Assembly: GCF_001038425.2 (NCBI RefSeq)
Contig: NZ_LDPV02000010.1
Span: forward strand, 1-64,000
Source: Ornithinibacillus contaminans
GTDB lineage: Bacteria; Bacillota; Bacilli; Bacillales; Amphibacillaceae
Length of the DNA stretch: 64,000 nucleotides
Direction of reading: 5' to 3'
Below the pieces are notes generated by a model. That model was not told where the DNA came from and did not search any database. It saw only the letters and a list, made by a program, of their open reading frames with translations. Below are positions 55,074 to 63,973 of the stretch, piece by piece. A program made the translations under genes and the position numbers. Within the stretch, counting starts at the first letter, position 1, and every line of letters begins with the position of its first letter.

Positions 55074-58028
55074 TTAGATAAAGTGGTTCATTAAAATTTC
55101 CAAATACCACTTATCATTTGAGTTTTCAACTCTTTCTTTTAGTACCTCAATCACATGATGTTTCATATGTTTATTTCCAGCGATTTTACCAAGTAATTTA
55201 TCATTATAATTTTTTAGCCACGATGGTATAAACTTTTTGTAATCAAAATTCTCTGGGTCTACAAAAAAATCATACTCATCATTTATTCCGATAAAATCTT
55301 TCATTTTTGAATTATTTATTTCTTTTAAAAAATACCAAACACCAAAGGTACTCATATAGTTGTTAGAAGTAAAAGATTGTATTCCCTTTTCCTTTTGAAC
55401 AAAATAATCTAACTTTCGTTTCTCCAGATATTCAATAATTAATTCTTCATGCTCTAAACTAAAATCTTCAATTAAGCCTATCCTAATTCCGTTCATTAAG
55501 TCATGTATATTTACAACTTTTTTATAATCAAGTATATGACTTTTTGCATTAGTAGAAAGTAGAGGAAATAATTTAAACAAAAAATCAATTTGATTTTGCT
55601 TATCTTGTGTTAAATAAAAAGCGATTTCTGAAAGTTTTTTTGAAATAAAATTCTTCTCAAAGTGCTTAATTAGAGCACCATAGTTACTGGAATACAAATT
55701 ATTTGATGATCCCTCTGAAAAGTTTGGATCATTATGTTTTTCTACCTGTGACACTAAAAAATCTTCAATAATGGGTATTATTGACTTGGGTAATCCATTA
55801 CATATAGTTAATCTCTCTAACCATACATAACGTTTTCCTATATCCAAATCTCTCTCAGGAAAATAAAACAACAATGCTTTCACTATTTTCCCAAGTCCCT
55901 CTTCAGATAGTTTTACATATTTAGCAAAATAGAGTGCTGCTTTTGCTTCCGTAATAAACTGAGTATAAAAAACGACGTTCATTCCATTAGCAGAAAATTG
56001 CTTAGTAATTTCTTCTGCTATACCAACTAAGTATTCTTCTATTTTTTCCTGTTCACCAAACCTAATTTTATCAATTGAGCTACTTCTCTCAAGATTCTTT
56101 ATGTCATCAATTTTAAAGTTTCTCGATATATTAATAAAATCGTAATAACCAATAAAAAAACCTGTTTTCCTTCCCCCAAAAGAGAATCCAAATTCATCAA
56201 TATCCCTCGTTCGCTCATATTCAGCCTTTTCAATTAGTAGGCTCATTGAGTTTCGCATATATTGATGAAATTCATAAAAAGAAACAGACCATAAACAATT
56301 TTCATATAAAAACCGTAAATTATCAGAAAGCCGAAGAAGAACAACAATATCAGATGACATTCCAAAAGAATAAGACCCGTTACTCATTTCAGAACGCACT
56401 TTATTAGTCAATTCAAAAAGTTTTACAGTATCATCATATAAAAACTGATTATCACTTAAAAACTCAAGTATCTTATATTTCTTTTGAAACTCAAATGGCA
56501 TACCACTAAATAAATCACCAATACTAAAATTTGTCATTTCCCTTTCAATCCTAGCAAGAAATTCATCAGTAAATGGTTTATAATGCCTCCCAAATGTTAA
56601 TAAACCAAGACCATTGAACTGTGTTACAGCTTGTGTTATTGATTGATAAATCCTATATCTATTTATTTGTGATAGATAATGTACACACCAATTTGATTCA
56701 TCTATAGAATTTAAGATGATATTTGAATAAAGGTTATAGGATTCTTCCCACCTACCTAGACACGCAAGAAAAAATGCTTTTTTATAATCATCCTCAATAT
56801 TTACCGATTGTTCTTCAATAAATTTCTTCATTTCATCATATTTGCCGTGATACGCCAAACTATTAATCTCTATCGAAGTATTCAGAGTACCTGCATCTTT
56901 CGCCATACAGATAACTCCATTCTTCTCAAAGAAATTAGAAAGAGCATTAAACTTTTCACATTGTTTTTTGGAAAGTTTACTTCTCTCATCGCAGTTCTCT
57001 CTTAATTCAAAAAAACGCTCCATGTAACCAAAGCCCTTATTCTTATGCCGAACAACAGTACCATTGACTTCAAAGTGATAATCGTATTCAAAGACATGTT
57101 TGAGATCAATTTTACGAATATACTGAAGTGCAAATAATGGGCTTATTTTTCCGTATATATAATCAATTACTTCGTCGTCTTTTGTGATAAATTTATTTTC
57201 TTTTGATTCAATAAGAAGATCCATTACTGCTGAATAGCGTTCTAAATAATCAGATTCACTACTATCTATCAAACTAGCTGCATCAATTATTCGTAATCCT
57301 TTATTTTCGTAATAGATTGAAGTGTCATTTTCAATGGGCGAAGGATCTGTTCTAATAAAAAACGGTTTATGAAAACTGTCCTTTTGTAACTTTCTTACCC
57401 AATTTAACAACATATTAATATTATAATCTCCTAAACCATAACCTATGAAAACAATGGTATGCGTTGCAATTATTGTCTTCATAAGATTACTGATAAGAGG
57501 ATAATTCTGATCATAATTCAGATAGTCATCTTCCTTTAAAACTACACTTTCCCCTTTATAACCCCGTCTAAAATCCCCATGAACCTTTAGTAAATACCTT
57601 GATGAAGTGGCATTAGCAACGTCTTCTTCAGCACTTATTACACTAAAATATTTCCCTCTCTTCCAACAAGCAGTATCAATCAAATTATCATAATTAGTTG
57701 TAATTACATGTGCTGGGTTCATAGCTAATATCTTGTCATGTATTGGATTCGTAGGCTTATCTACCTGAAAAAAACCTTTTAGTATACCATCAAATGCCAT
57801 TTCACCTTTGACATTATAAAATATTTGAGGAATTCGAAGATATTCATCAGAAGAATAGTTCCCTTTCTTTGGACTCCCATAGAGCTCTTCATGATACTTA
57901 TCTACCAACCTCCACCATTGAGGATAATCTGAAAGTGTTGAAACTCCCGCACCAACAAAAAAGACGAGTTTTCCATTCCTTGAGGATTCTGTGATTTCTT
58001 TTATACATTCAACTACATTATTGTCCAA
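55074..58028 (-). CDS. dsr2: DSR2-type SIR2 antiphage NADase
   Basis: A 984-988-residue protein. The N-terminal SIR2 domain (about 1-290) shows VFFVGAGVSTLSDYPQW, HVITTNYDNLIDTA, LLKVHGDFRRG, FIGYGLGDYN. The remaining 700 residues are helical and HEAT-like with no P-loop. Counted from GTG 58040, catalytic Asn and His are at 116 and 154. Adding 17 gives 133 and 171, the published active-site positions of B. subtilis DSR2, and 988+17 equals its 1005 length. DSR2 is activated by a phage tail tube protein and depletes NAD+. Start TTG 58028 follows AGAGGTG at 9 bases; GTG 58040 overlaps that site. Confidence 0.88.
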   Translation of the reverse strand: MDNNVVECIKEITESSRNGKLVFFVGAGVSTLSDYPQWWRLVDKYHEELYGSPKKGNYSSDEYLRIPQIFYNVKGEMAFDGILKGFFQVDKPTNPIHDKILAMNPAHVITTNYDNLIDTACWKRGKYFSVISAEEDVANATSSRYLLKVHGDFRRGYKGESVVLKEDDYLNYDQNYPLISNLMKTIIATHTIVFIGYGLGDYNINMLLNWVRKLQKDSFHKPFFIRTDPSPIENDTSIYYENKGLRIIDAASLIDSSESDYLERYSAVMDLLIESKENKFITKDDEVIDYIYGKISPLFALQYIRKIDLKHVFEYDYHFEVNGTVVRHKNKGFGYMERFFELRENCDERSKLSKKQCEKFNALSNFFEKNGVICMAKDAGTLNTSIEINSLAYHGKYDEMKKFIEEQSVNIEDDYKKAFFLACLGRWEESYNLYSNIILNSIDESNWCVHYLSQINRYRIYQSITQAVTQFNGLGLLTFGRHYKPFTDEFLARIEREMTNFSIGDLFSGMPFEFQKKYKILEFLSDNQFLYDDTVKLFELTNKVRSEMSNGSYSFGMSSDIVVLLRLSDNLRFLYENCLWSVSFYEFHQYMRNSMSLLIEKAEYERTRDIDEFGFSFGGRKTGFFIGYYDFINISRNFKIDDIKNLERSSSIDKIRFGEQEKIEEYLVGIAEEITKQFSANGMNVVFYTQFITEAKAALYFAKYVKLSEEGLGKIVKALLFYFPERDLDIGKRYVWLERLTICNGLPKSIIPIIEDFLVSQVEKHNDPNFSEGSSNNLYSSNYGALIKHFEKNFISKKLSEIAFYLTQDKQNQIDFLFKLFPLLSTNAKSHILDYKKVVNIHDLMNGIRIGLIEDFSLEHEELIIEYLEKRKLDYFVQKEKGIQSFTSNNYMSTFGVWYFLKEINNSKMKDFIGINDEYDFFVDPENFDYKKFIPSWLKNYNDKLLGKIAGNKHMKHHVIEVLKERVENSNDKWYLEILMNHFI

Positions 58029-58066
58029 TATGAGAAACACCTCTTTTTATTTTTCTGAATACCTTT

Positions 58067-58248
58067 TTACTTTACAAATCCACCTTCACCATCAACAATT
58101 CCAGTTATCGAGCTACCTTCTGTAGTTGAGATGTTTAAATTAGTTACTTGTGCAAACCCATCCTCTATTACTTCCAATAAGTCAATAACAATCTTTTGGT
58201 TTAGATAGGTAGTAATGGTAATACAAATTCTCTCTCAGTTTCTTTCAT
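58067..58248 (-). pseudogene. Truncated, frameshifted DUF6414-like gene
   Basis: An ATG with GGAGG 7 bases upstream opens a frame reading MKETEREFVLPLLPI and then stops. A different frame continues YLNQKIVIDLLEVIEDGFAQ, ending in DGEGGFVK and a stop 38 bases before the DSR2-like start. EFVLPL joined to YLNQK is the pattern I recall for DUF6414 proteins, so a small indel near 58205 broke the gene. The rest of a normal-length DUF6414 protein is missing. It lies on the same strand as, and directly upstream of, the defence gene. Confidence 0.5.
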
Positions 58249-58330
58249 TGCATTTCCTCCTCATATGGAATAAAAGAATCTCTTTCTTTCTATAATACTA
58301 TATCTTCACAAAAAGAAAGGGGTTGTGCCT

Positions 58331-58819
58331 ATGGATAAAGACACATTCTTTACAACGAAACCATCTATTCGAATCAAAGAGATAAACCAACTGTTACAAA
58401 AGTACGACTTGAAGAAAGTAGCCGAACTCATCGGTATTCCATACAGCACTTTCACGAAAGAAATGAGAGTGGGTGATTACTTTTATCACCAGTCGGACAA
58501 GCAGTATTACCCATTCGTGAGATCAGAAGACGAACGGTTAAAAGTAGATCAGAAGGATGAATCTGACGAACTATCCTTTATCAAGGAACACTTTGACGCT
58601 TTAAAAGGTTTACTCCAAATGTACCAATCCAATAGATTATTGGTGCTTGATGGAAGGATTTACAGTAAGGAAGCCAAGTATGAAAACAAAAGTGTTAAAA
58701 TGAACAACGATCTTTATGATGAATTTAAGAAATTCTGTGAAGAATACTATCCTCAATACAAAATCCAAGATTTAATTTGTCAATCTTTATTGGATTTTCA
58801 AAGCAAATACAGTCGGTAA
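58331..58819 (+). CDS. Hypothetical DNA-binding-like protein, divergent from the defence gene
   Basis: A 162-residue protein. The N-terminal segment (RIKEINQLLQKYDLKKVAELIGIPYSTFTKEM) looks like a helix-turn-helix; the C-terminal segment (KMNNDLYDEFKKFCEEYYPQ, then KIQDLICQSLLDFQ) looks like a ribbon-helix-helix or replication-plasmid control module. The family is not recognised. The ATG at 58331 follows AAAGGGG. A hairpin terminator lies just after its stop. It may regulate the island. Confidence 0.5.
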   Translation: MDKDTFFTTKPSIRIKEINQLLQKYDLKKVAELIGIPYSTFTKEMRVGDYFYHQSDKQYYPFVRSEDERLKVDQKDESDELSFIKEHFDALKGLLQMYQSNRLLVLDGRIYSKEAKYENKSVKMNNDLYDEFKKFCEEYYPQYKIQDLICQSLLDFQSKYSR

Positions 58820-58822
58820 CGA

Positions 58823-58849
58823 GAAAAAGAGCCCATAGGCTCTTTTTCT
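58823..58849 (+). terminator. Terminator after the HTH-like protein gene
   Basis: AAAAAGAGCC and GGCTCTTTTT form a 10-bp stem around CATA, directly after the stop codon. Confidence 0.85.
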
Positions 58850-59081
58850 AACTGATTCGATGTTGTGGTACAAAATTTACAAATGGAATGTATAATAACA
58901 ACAGTCCCCCAATTAAGTTATCTATATTATACACATTATTATTTGCATGGAAAAATGCTGAGCGAAAAAAGTTCAGAGCGTTTCTTTTTAATGTCTTATT
59001 CAACAAAAGCCCCGCTACTTTAAGTCCATTCTTTCACAATATCTTTCGATTCCTAGTTCTTCCTATATCAATAAAAATTCT

Positions 59082-59771
59082 TCACTTCAAAAGTTCACCT
59101 ATAGCGACTGGAAAGTGTTCCTCAGCCAAAATTTTAACGACTTTTGCATATTCCTGAATTTCCTTCTGTGCATCGTGCTCTAAACGTTGTGATAAGAAAT
59201 GAGCAACACCCTGAAGCGAAGATGTCCAATACCACCTTACATACATTCCATAACTAGGCAAGAATAGACGTGATTGTTCTGCTGCTATTCCCATTTCTAG
59301 TGCCTCACTATATAACTTCTCGCCTTCTTCGATGTACTTAAGTAATTTTTTTGTTAAGTATGCACCTTCTTTTGATTCAATTGGCTCACCGCTACCTTGT
59401 TTTGAGTTTGAAGGTGCTGAACGCCATTCATCGTCCTTTGGAACATAGAAAGTCGGTTCCTCAGTAACATATCTACGGCTCGATTCGTTCCAACCATCCA
59501 TAACGTGATCCGAACCCACAACATACTTCCACCATTGACGAGCTACCATCAAAGGGGCATAAACTTCGAATTGTAACATTGCGTGACGGAAAGGAGAAGT
59601 ATGCCCCTCACTTGCAAGAAACTTAATTAAACGCTCGTCCTTTGACGACATTTCGTTACTTTCTTTGTCATATGAAACACGGGCAGCATTAGCCACTGTT
59701 AAATCATTACCCATTTTATCAACGAGTCTTACATATCCTTTATCCAAAACTTCAATCATTTTCTTTTCCAT
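59082..59771 (-). CDS. thyX: Flavin-dependent thymidylate synthase ThyX
   Basis: A 229-residue FAD-dependent enzyme that makes dTMP from dUMP using methylenetetrahydrofolate. Key parts are TSPFRHAMLQFEVYAP, the ARQWWKYVVGSDH stretch and the GWNESSRRYV nucleotide-binding motif; the variant RHRxxSxNExSxRY motif carries the insertion seen in Bacillus and phage ThyX. The active-site SLQ...FLSQRLEHDAQKEI helix is present. It is paired with a DHFR gene 107 bases upstream on the same strand. Together they form a portable thymidylate module. Confidence 0.9.
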   Translation of the reverse strand: MEKKMIEVLDKGYVRLVDKMGNDLTVANAARVSYDKESNEMSSKDERLIKFLASEGHTSPFRHAMLQFEVYAPLMVARQWWKYVVGSDHVMDGWNESSRRYVTEEPTFYVPKDDEWRSAPSNSKQGSGEPIESKEGAYLTKKLLKYIEEGEKLYSEALEMGIAAEQSRLFLPSYGMYVRWYWTSSLQGVAHFLSQRLEHDAQKEIQEYAKVVKILAEEHFPVAIGELLK

Positions 59772-59877
59772 TGTAAATCCCCTATTCTGTTTATCTAATT
59801 TTATTGTAATCTGCCTTCTTCCACTGACTTATCCCTTTAAAAGGGTGGCCAATTCCTTCTTTAAGGTATGCCTAACG

Positions 59878-60375
59878 TTATCTCAATAAGTTTTTCCTTT
59901 CGTATATATGAAAATAGTAGTTATACGGATTTTCGTCATCCATAATACCTTTTTTAATAGATACTTCGTTCCATTCATCATAATTCACATCTGGAAAAAA
60001 AGTATCTCCCTCAAATTTGTGATGGATTTTTGTTATGTACATTTTATTAGTATAAGGTAAAAACAAATTATAAATCTGTTCTCCTCCGAAAATAAAAATT
60101 TCTTCTTCATTTTTACACAACTCAAAAACAGCTTCCGTTGAATGGGCAATTTCACAACCATTAAAGGTAAAACCCTTATCCCTTGTCAAAACAATATTCC
60201 TTCTTTTAGATAAAGCTCTTCCAATTGATTCCAGGTTCCTCCTACCTAATATGATTGGATGTCCTTTTGTAGTTTTTTTAACATACTCCCAATCCTTTGG
60301 AATTCTCCATGGGATATCATTCTTTTTACCAATCACTCCATTCTCATCCATCGCTACTATTAAAGAAACTTTCAT
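59878..60375 (-). CDS. folA: Dihydrofolate reductase
   Basis: A 165-residue NADPH-dependent DHFR. The signature is visible in SLIVAMDENGVIGKKNDIPWRIPKDWEYVK, the HPIILGRRNLESIG cofactor loop, and FIFGGEQIYNLFLP. The ATG at 60375 follows GGTGG; the GTG at 60387 overlaps this site. It lies upstream of thyX, so the two are probably cotranscribed. An island-borne DHFR could lower trimethoprim sensitivity, but no resistance residue was established. Confidence 0.9.
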   Translation of the reverse strand: MKVSLIVAMDENGVIGKKNDIPWRIPKDWEYVKKTTKGHPIILGRRNLESIGRALSKRRNIVLTRDKGFTFNGCEIAHSTEAVFELCKNEEEIFIFGGEQIYNLFLPYTNKMYITKIHHKFEGDTFFPDVNYDEWNEVSIKKGIMDDENPYNYYFHIYERKNLLR

Positions 60376-60387
60376 ATATATCACCAC

Positions 60388-60771
60388 CTTTTAGACTATT
60401 TCACCTGTAATTTCATGTTTCTTTTGAAGTCCATTGTTCCACTAAATTGTTCTGTTAGCTAAATAAAATGATTTTAACCCTTCACAGGAGTAAGACCTGC
60501 TGTAAAGTATACTTTTTCACGAATTTTTTATGTAAATCCCACCCTGCATTGATAAGGGAGGGATAAATGAACTTGGTGCATATATCACGTTCCAAATACT
60601 TTTTCCTCTCTAATCAGTCCTCTCCCAACTGACTGGTTCTTTTTATCTAATTGTACCAAAATAAAGTACAGTTTTGTTAGATTTGGCAAGAACCTCCAGT
60701 TAAGGATTTTTTCTATTCGTTTGGAACCTAACTCTATAAGGGATTTTTCATTTGGAATACTTTTTGTTGAT
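60388..60771. other. Spacer between the replication-type gene and the DHFR gene
   Basis: No credible gene is seen. On the minus strand TATACT near 60510, with TTACAT 18 bases upstream, could be the DHFR promoter. Two inverted repeats lie near 60540-60565 (CCCACCCT...AGGGAGGG) and 60616-60645 (AATCAGTC...GACTGGTT), the latter followed by TTTTT on the plus strand. Confidence 0.4.
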
Positions 60772-61788
60772 TCAAAGTTTGAATGGATTTTTCAAGAAAC
60801 TTGGGAATGTGGAGTGGTTTTGGGTGGAGAGATTTTTTGGAATGAGAATGGGAGATATTCCGATGCTTTCAAGATCACGAAGGTATTTTCGATAAGTGGG
60901 TTTAGACATATGTTTCTTAGGCGTATCAATACTACCTTTGGAGATTTGAACGAGGAATGCTCGAAGGTCATCTTTTTTCTTTTTAGAGAAGTGGCTTTTT
61001 CCAATGATTTTTTCAGCCTCAGTGATCTTATAATAATCACCTCTGTGAACAATTGGAAGAACATGCTTTACCATGTACTCTTTCCATAACTGATACGAAA
61101 AGTAACTCCTTAATTCCTTTGGTCTGCCTTTTCCTTTGTCATTTCTTTTCATGCTGTTGAGATGCGAGTTTTTCAACCTTAGTTCATATCTGATTCGACC
61201 AAATTCATACGATTGAATTTCTTCACCACTTGCAATCCGTTCTTTTTCTTTGTCATAAATGAACAACTCAATACTTTTACATTTATGGTATTGTGATGTT
61301 TCATATTTAAAAGGGGCTCCGTTCTCATCCTTACCAAATTTTATTTTTTCTTTGTAGGCATACTTAGCAGTGTATTTTTCAAGTAGATGAAATAACAGCT
61401 CTCTGTCTTTTGGATTCGGTACGTAAACATCCATTTTGTAATCAATTCTTGTGAGTGTATGCGAATCAAAATATTCGGCATGTCCAAAGTGTCTGATAAG
61501 GAACTTTCGCATATCTGATTCTATCAAATCATAATCATTTTCTATAACCTCTCCTCTATTCAACATTTTAAGAGCATCCACTTTCAAGTGTATATTCCAG
61601 TCTCCATCTGCACGACTGCTAATCCAAGTAATAGAATAGGCAGGGAATTTCTTTTTTACTCCACAGTTAAGTTGTTTAACCGCAGCCCCAAAGTAATCAT
61701 ACTTGTTGAGGTTAACACCGTACATGGAAAATAGGTGTTGAATATCGTAATAGGCTACGAGCAACATCATTTCAAATGTATGAATCAA
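60772..61788 (-). CDS. Putative phage/plasmid-type replication initiator
   Basis: A 338-residue basic protein. The pair TLTRIDYKMDVYVP and FGRIRYELRLKNSHL resembles the gene II/X and Rep_trans-type initiators that nick DNA for rolling-circle replication. A clear metal-binding HUH motif is not seen, and the catalytic Tyr cannot be fixed, so the assignment is tentative. The TTG at 61788 lies 9 bases after AAGGAGA and is the likely start. It is oriented as the DHFR and thyX genes. Confidence 0.45.
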   Translation of the reverse strand: MIHTFEMMLLVAYYDIQHLFSMYGVNLNKYDYFGAAVKQLNCGVKKKFPAYSITWISSRADGDWNIHLKVDALKMLNRGEVIENDYDLIESDMRKFLIRHFGHAEYFDSHTLTRIDYKMDVYVPNPKDRELLFHLLEKYTAKYAYKEKIKFGKDENGAPFKYETSQYHKCKSIELFIYDKEKERIASGEEIQSYEFGRIRYELRLKNSHLNSMKRNDKGKGRPKELRSYFSYQLWKEYMVKHVLPIVHRGDYYKITEAEKIIGKSHFSKKKKDDLRAFLVQISKGSIDTPKKHMSKPTYRKYLRDLESIGISPILIPKNLSTQNHSTFPSFLKNPFKL

Positions 61789-62387
61789 TTAAAACCATCT
61801 CCTTTTATTTTAGTTCACGGGAGCAACGAAACCCTTTGTTAACAATGGTTCTCTTTGTTTTGCTTTTCCCGTCCCAAACTAATTTATATGACTTTCCAAC
61901 ACATTGATAAGCACCAATGTGATTGTTAAGTAAAGCATCCTACTGAAGTTGTAAAGAAAATATTCAACAATGTCCTCACAAAATCGTTCAACAACATTAC
62001 AGCATGTACATAATAGTAAAGGTTCAGTATTTTTTTGTGTATAGTAGATTACAAGTATATGATTACAAGAAAAAAACCGTAAAAGCTGTATGCTTACGGT
62101 TTCGTTTATTGGCTTACATAATCTTTTGTTGTCTTTTGATAGTGGTTATTATTCTATGTACTATTGATACGACCTCGAACCTAAAAATTTTGATTTATGC
62201 CATTCTCCTAATTATGATAGAAACATAACAAGATTTCACAATGAAAGGAAGCAAGTTTACCTCAATAAAGTAAATCATCAATTACATTCCCCTCGAACAC
62301 CCTCAAACCATATGACTTTGAAATTCCCCACTCAATTATTTTAAAATGAGAATCTACAAAAAATAAAAACAACAGGAGGAAAACATC
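61789..62387. other. Non-coding control region between replication-type and recombinase genes
   Basis: This stretch has two TTCAACAA direct repeats near 61960 and 61990, and two GATTACAAG repeats at about 62050 and 62063. A hairpin AAACCGTAA...TTACGGTTT lies near 62085-62103. The regularity suggests a control or origin region for the island. Its function is not established. A 74-codon frame across it runs through the hairpin and is not accepted as a gene. Confidence 0.4.
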
Positions 62388-62552
62388 ATGACCCTCGAAA
62401 GAATCTTCAATAACCAATCCCCAATTACCCTCGAAGACATTTTCCAATCCATCTTGAATGAAAAAATTGACTCACTCATTAAGGAATTCTATGATAATAC
62501 TAAGGTGAATTCCACTGACTCTTCTAACAAGAAAGGAGAGGATGTGGCATGA
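62388..62552 (+). CDS. Tiny gene coupled to the serine recombinase
   Basis: A 54-residue acidic, helical protein (TLERIFNNQSPITLEDIFQS, then NEKIDSLIKEFYDN) with an excellent CAGGAGGA site. Its TGA overlaps the recombinase ATG in ATGA, so translation is coupled. No family recognised. Position suggests a role in recombination control, such as a directionality factor, but this is inference. Confidence 0.6.
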   Translation: MTLERIFNNQSPITLEDIFQSILNEKIDSLIKEFYDNTKVNSTDSSNKKGEDVA

Positions 62553-63973
62553 GATCAGCAATTTACATTCGTGTCTCAACAAACAAAGAAGAACAAAAAC
62601 AGTCCCTTGAAAACCAAAAAGAACTGTTTATGAATCTATTATCTGAGAAAGGATGGGACTTATTTGATATATATTTAGACATTGAGTCTGGAACGAAATC
62701 AAAGAAACGCCCTGCCCTAAAACGGATGATTGAAGATGCAAGAATGAAGAAGTTCGACATTATTTTGGCAAAGGAATTATCCAGATTAGCCAGAAATGGA
62801 CAATTATCTTATGAAATTAAAAATCTAGCAGAAATTCAAGGTATACACATCCTTACCATGGATGGTGCTATTGACACACTATCAGGAAATACTCAGATGT
62901 TTGGACTATACGCTTGGATGTATGAACAAGAATCCCAAAGAACAAGTGAACGTGTGAAGACTGCTCTACAGATCAGAGCGAAGATTGGTAAATTTAAGGG
63001 TTCCATTCCACCCTACGGATACTATGTCGAAAATGGAATTTTAAAAGTCAGAGTTGATTCTACTACTGATATAGTGCGTCGAATTTTCAACTCTTATCTT
63101 TCAGGTAAAGGATTTGACAGAATTGCAAGGGAGCTATTAGAGGAAGATATACCGACTCCTTCTGAAATTGCAGGAAAGAGGAATGCAAGTTCACTTTGGC
63201 ATGGATCTACAGTTAGAAAAATACTTGAAAATCAACATTACATCGGTAATCTAGTTCAACAAAAGGAAACTTCAATCAGTGTAACAACTGAAAAACGCAA
63301 AAAGATTGATCCAGCAAATTATGTTGTCATCGAAAATACACATGAGCCTATTATCTCCAAAGATGATTTTCATGTTGCTCAACAGCTAATCTCTGAAAGA
63401 AAACGTAAACGGCCATATGCTAAAAAACACCTCTTCACAAATATTTCCTTTTGTGCTGATTGTGGTAAGAGTATGCACTATAAAGCCAATCGTAAAGGTT
63501 ATATTTGTGGGGCATACAATAAATATGGTCATACAAAATGTTCAGATCACCATGTAAGAGAAGACAGATTGATTGAAGCGATCTCAAATGATATAAAGCA
63601 AATGTTTTCAACACTCTCCACAAAATCTATTCAAAAAGACATTGAGAAAAAGATTGCAAACTTCATTCAAAGGGATCAAAAACAACTCACTAACATTCTC
63701 AGGGAGATAGAAAGCATAAAGAAAGACAAAACGGCTGCACTTCGCATGAAAATACGTGGGGAAATCCAAGATGAAGAATACAGATTGCTCATTGAGGATA
63801 ATGGTATCCAACTCGCCAAACTGAATGAGGAAAGGCTAAAATTAGAAAAGGGATTACTTCAACAAAAACAAACGATTGATTTTACAAAACTAATCCAACA
63901 AATTGAACGGTTTGTTCAAAACCCTGTTCTTGACGAAGAAATGCTTCACAAACTAATAGAAAAAATCAAATAA
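62549..63973 (+). CDS. Large serine recombinase (integrase)
   Basis: A 474-residue site-specific recombinase. The resolvase domain (about 1-150) carries catalytic Ser10 in YIRVSTNKEEQ and the ELSRLARNG helix. A recombinase domain (about 165-270: VRRIFNSYLSGKGFDRIARELLEE) follows, then a zinc ribbon (CADCGKSMHYKANRKGYICG, later KCSDHHV) and a C-terminal coiled coil (about 370-470). Such enzymes integrate phages, ICEs and genomic islands into specific att sites. The gene ends 27 bases before the window edge, so the att side is out of view. Confidence 0.9.
   Translation: MRSAIYIRVSTNKEEQKQSLENQKELFMNLLSEKGWDLFDIYLDIESGTKSKKRPALKRMIEDARMKKFDIILAKELSRLARNGQLSYEIKNLAEIQGIHILTMDGAIDTLSGNTQMFGLYAWMYEQESQRTSERVKTALQIRAKIGKFKGSIPPYGYYVENGILKVRVDSTTDIVRRIFNSYLSGKGFDRIARELLEEDIPTPSEIAGKRNASSLWHGSTVRKILENQHYIGNLVQQKETSISVTTEKRKKIDPANYVVIENTHEPIISKDDFHVAQQLISERKRKRPYAKKHLFTNISFCADCGKSMHYKANRKGYICGAYNKYGHTKCSDHHVREDRLIEAISNDIKQMFSTLSTKSIQKDIEKKIANFIQRDQKQLTNILREIESIKKDKTAALRMKIRGEIQDEEYRLLIEDNGIQLAKLNEERLKLEKGLLQQKQTIDFTKLIQQIERFVQNPVLDEEMLHKLIEKIK

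Noticed and set aside
58888-59157. 89-codon plus-strand frame upstream of thyX
   Set aside because: It overlaps the 3' end of thyX on the other strand and lacks a ribosome site.
60721-61089. 122-codon plus-strand frame
   Set aside because: It is antisense to the replication-like gene, whose TTG start and AAGGAGA site are better supported.
62004-62228. 74-codon frame with a hydrophobic second half
   Set aside because: It crosses the hairpin near 62085-62103 and has no ribosome site; the membrane-like stretch comes from T-rich DNA.
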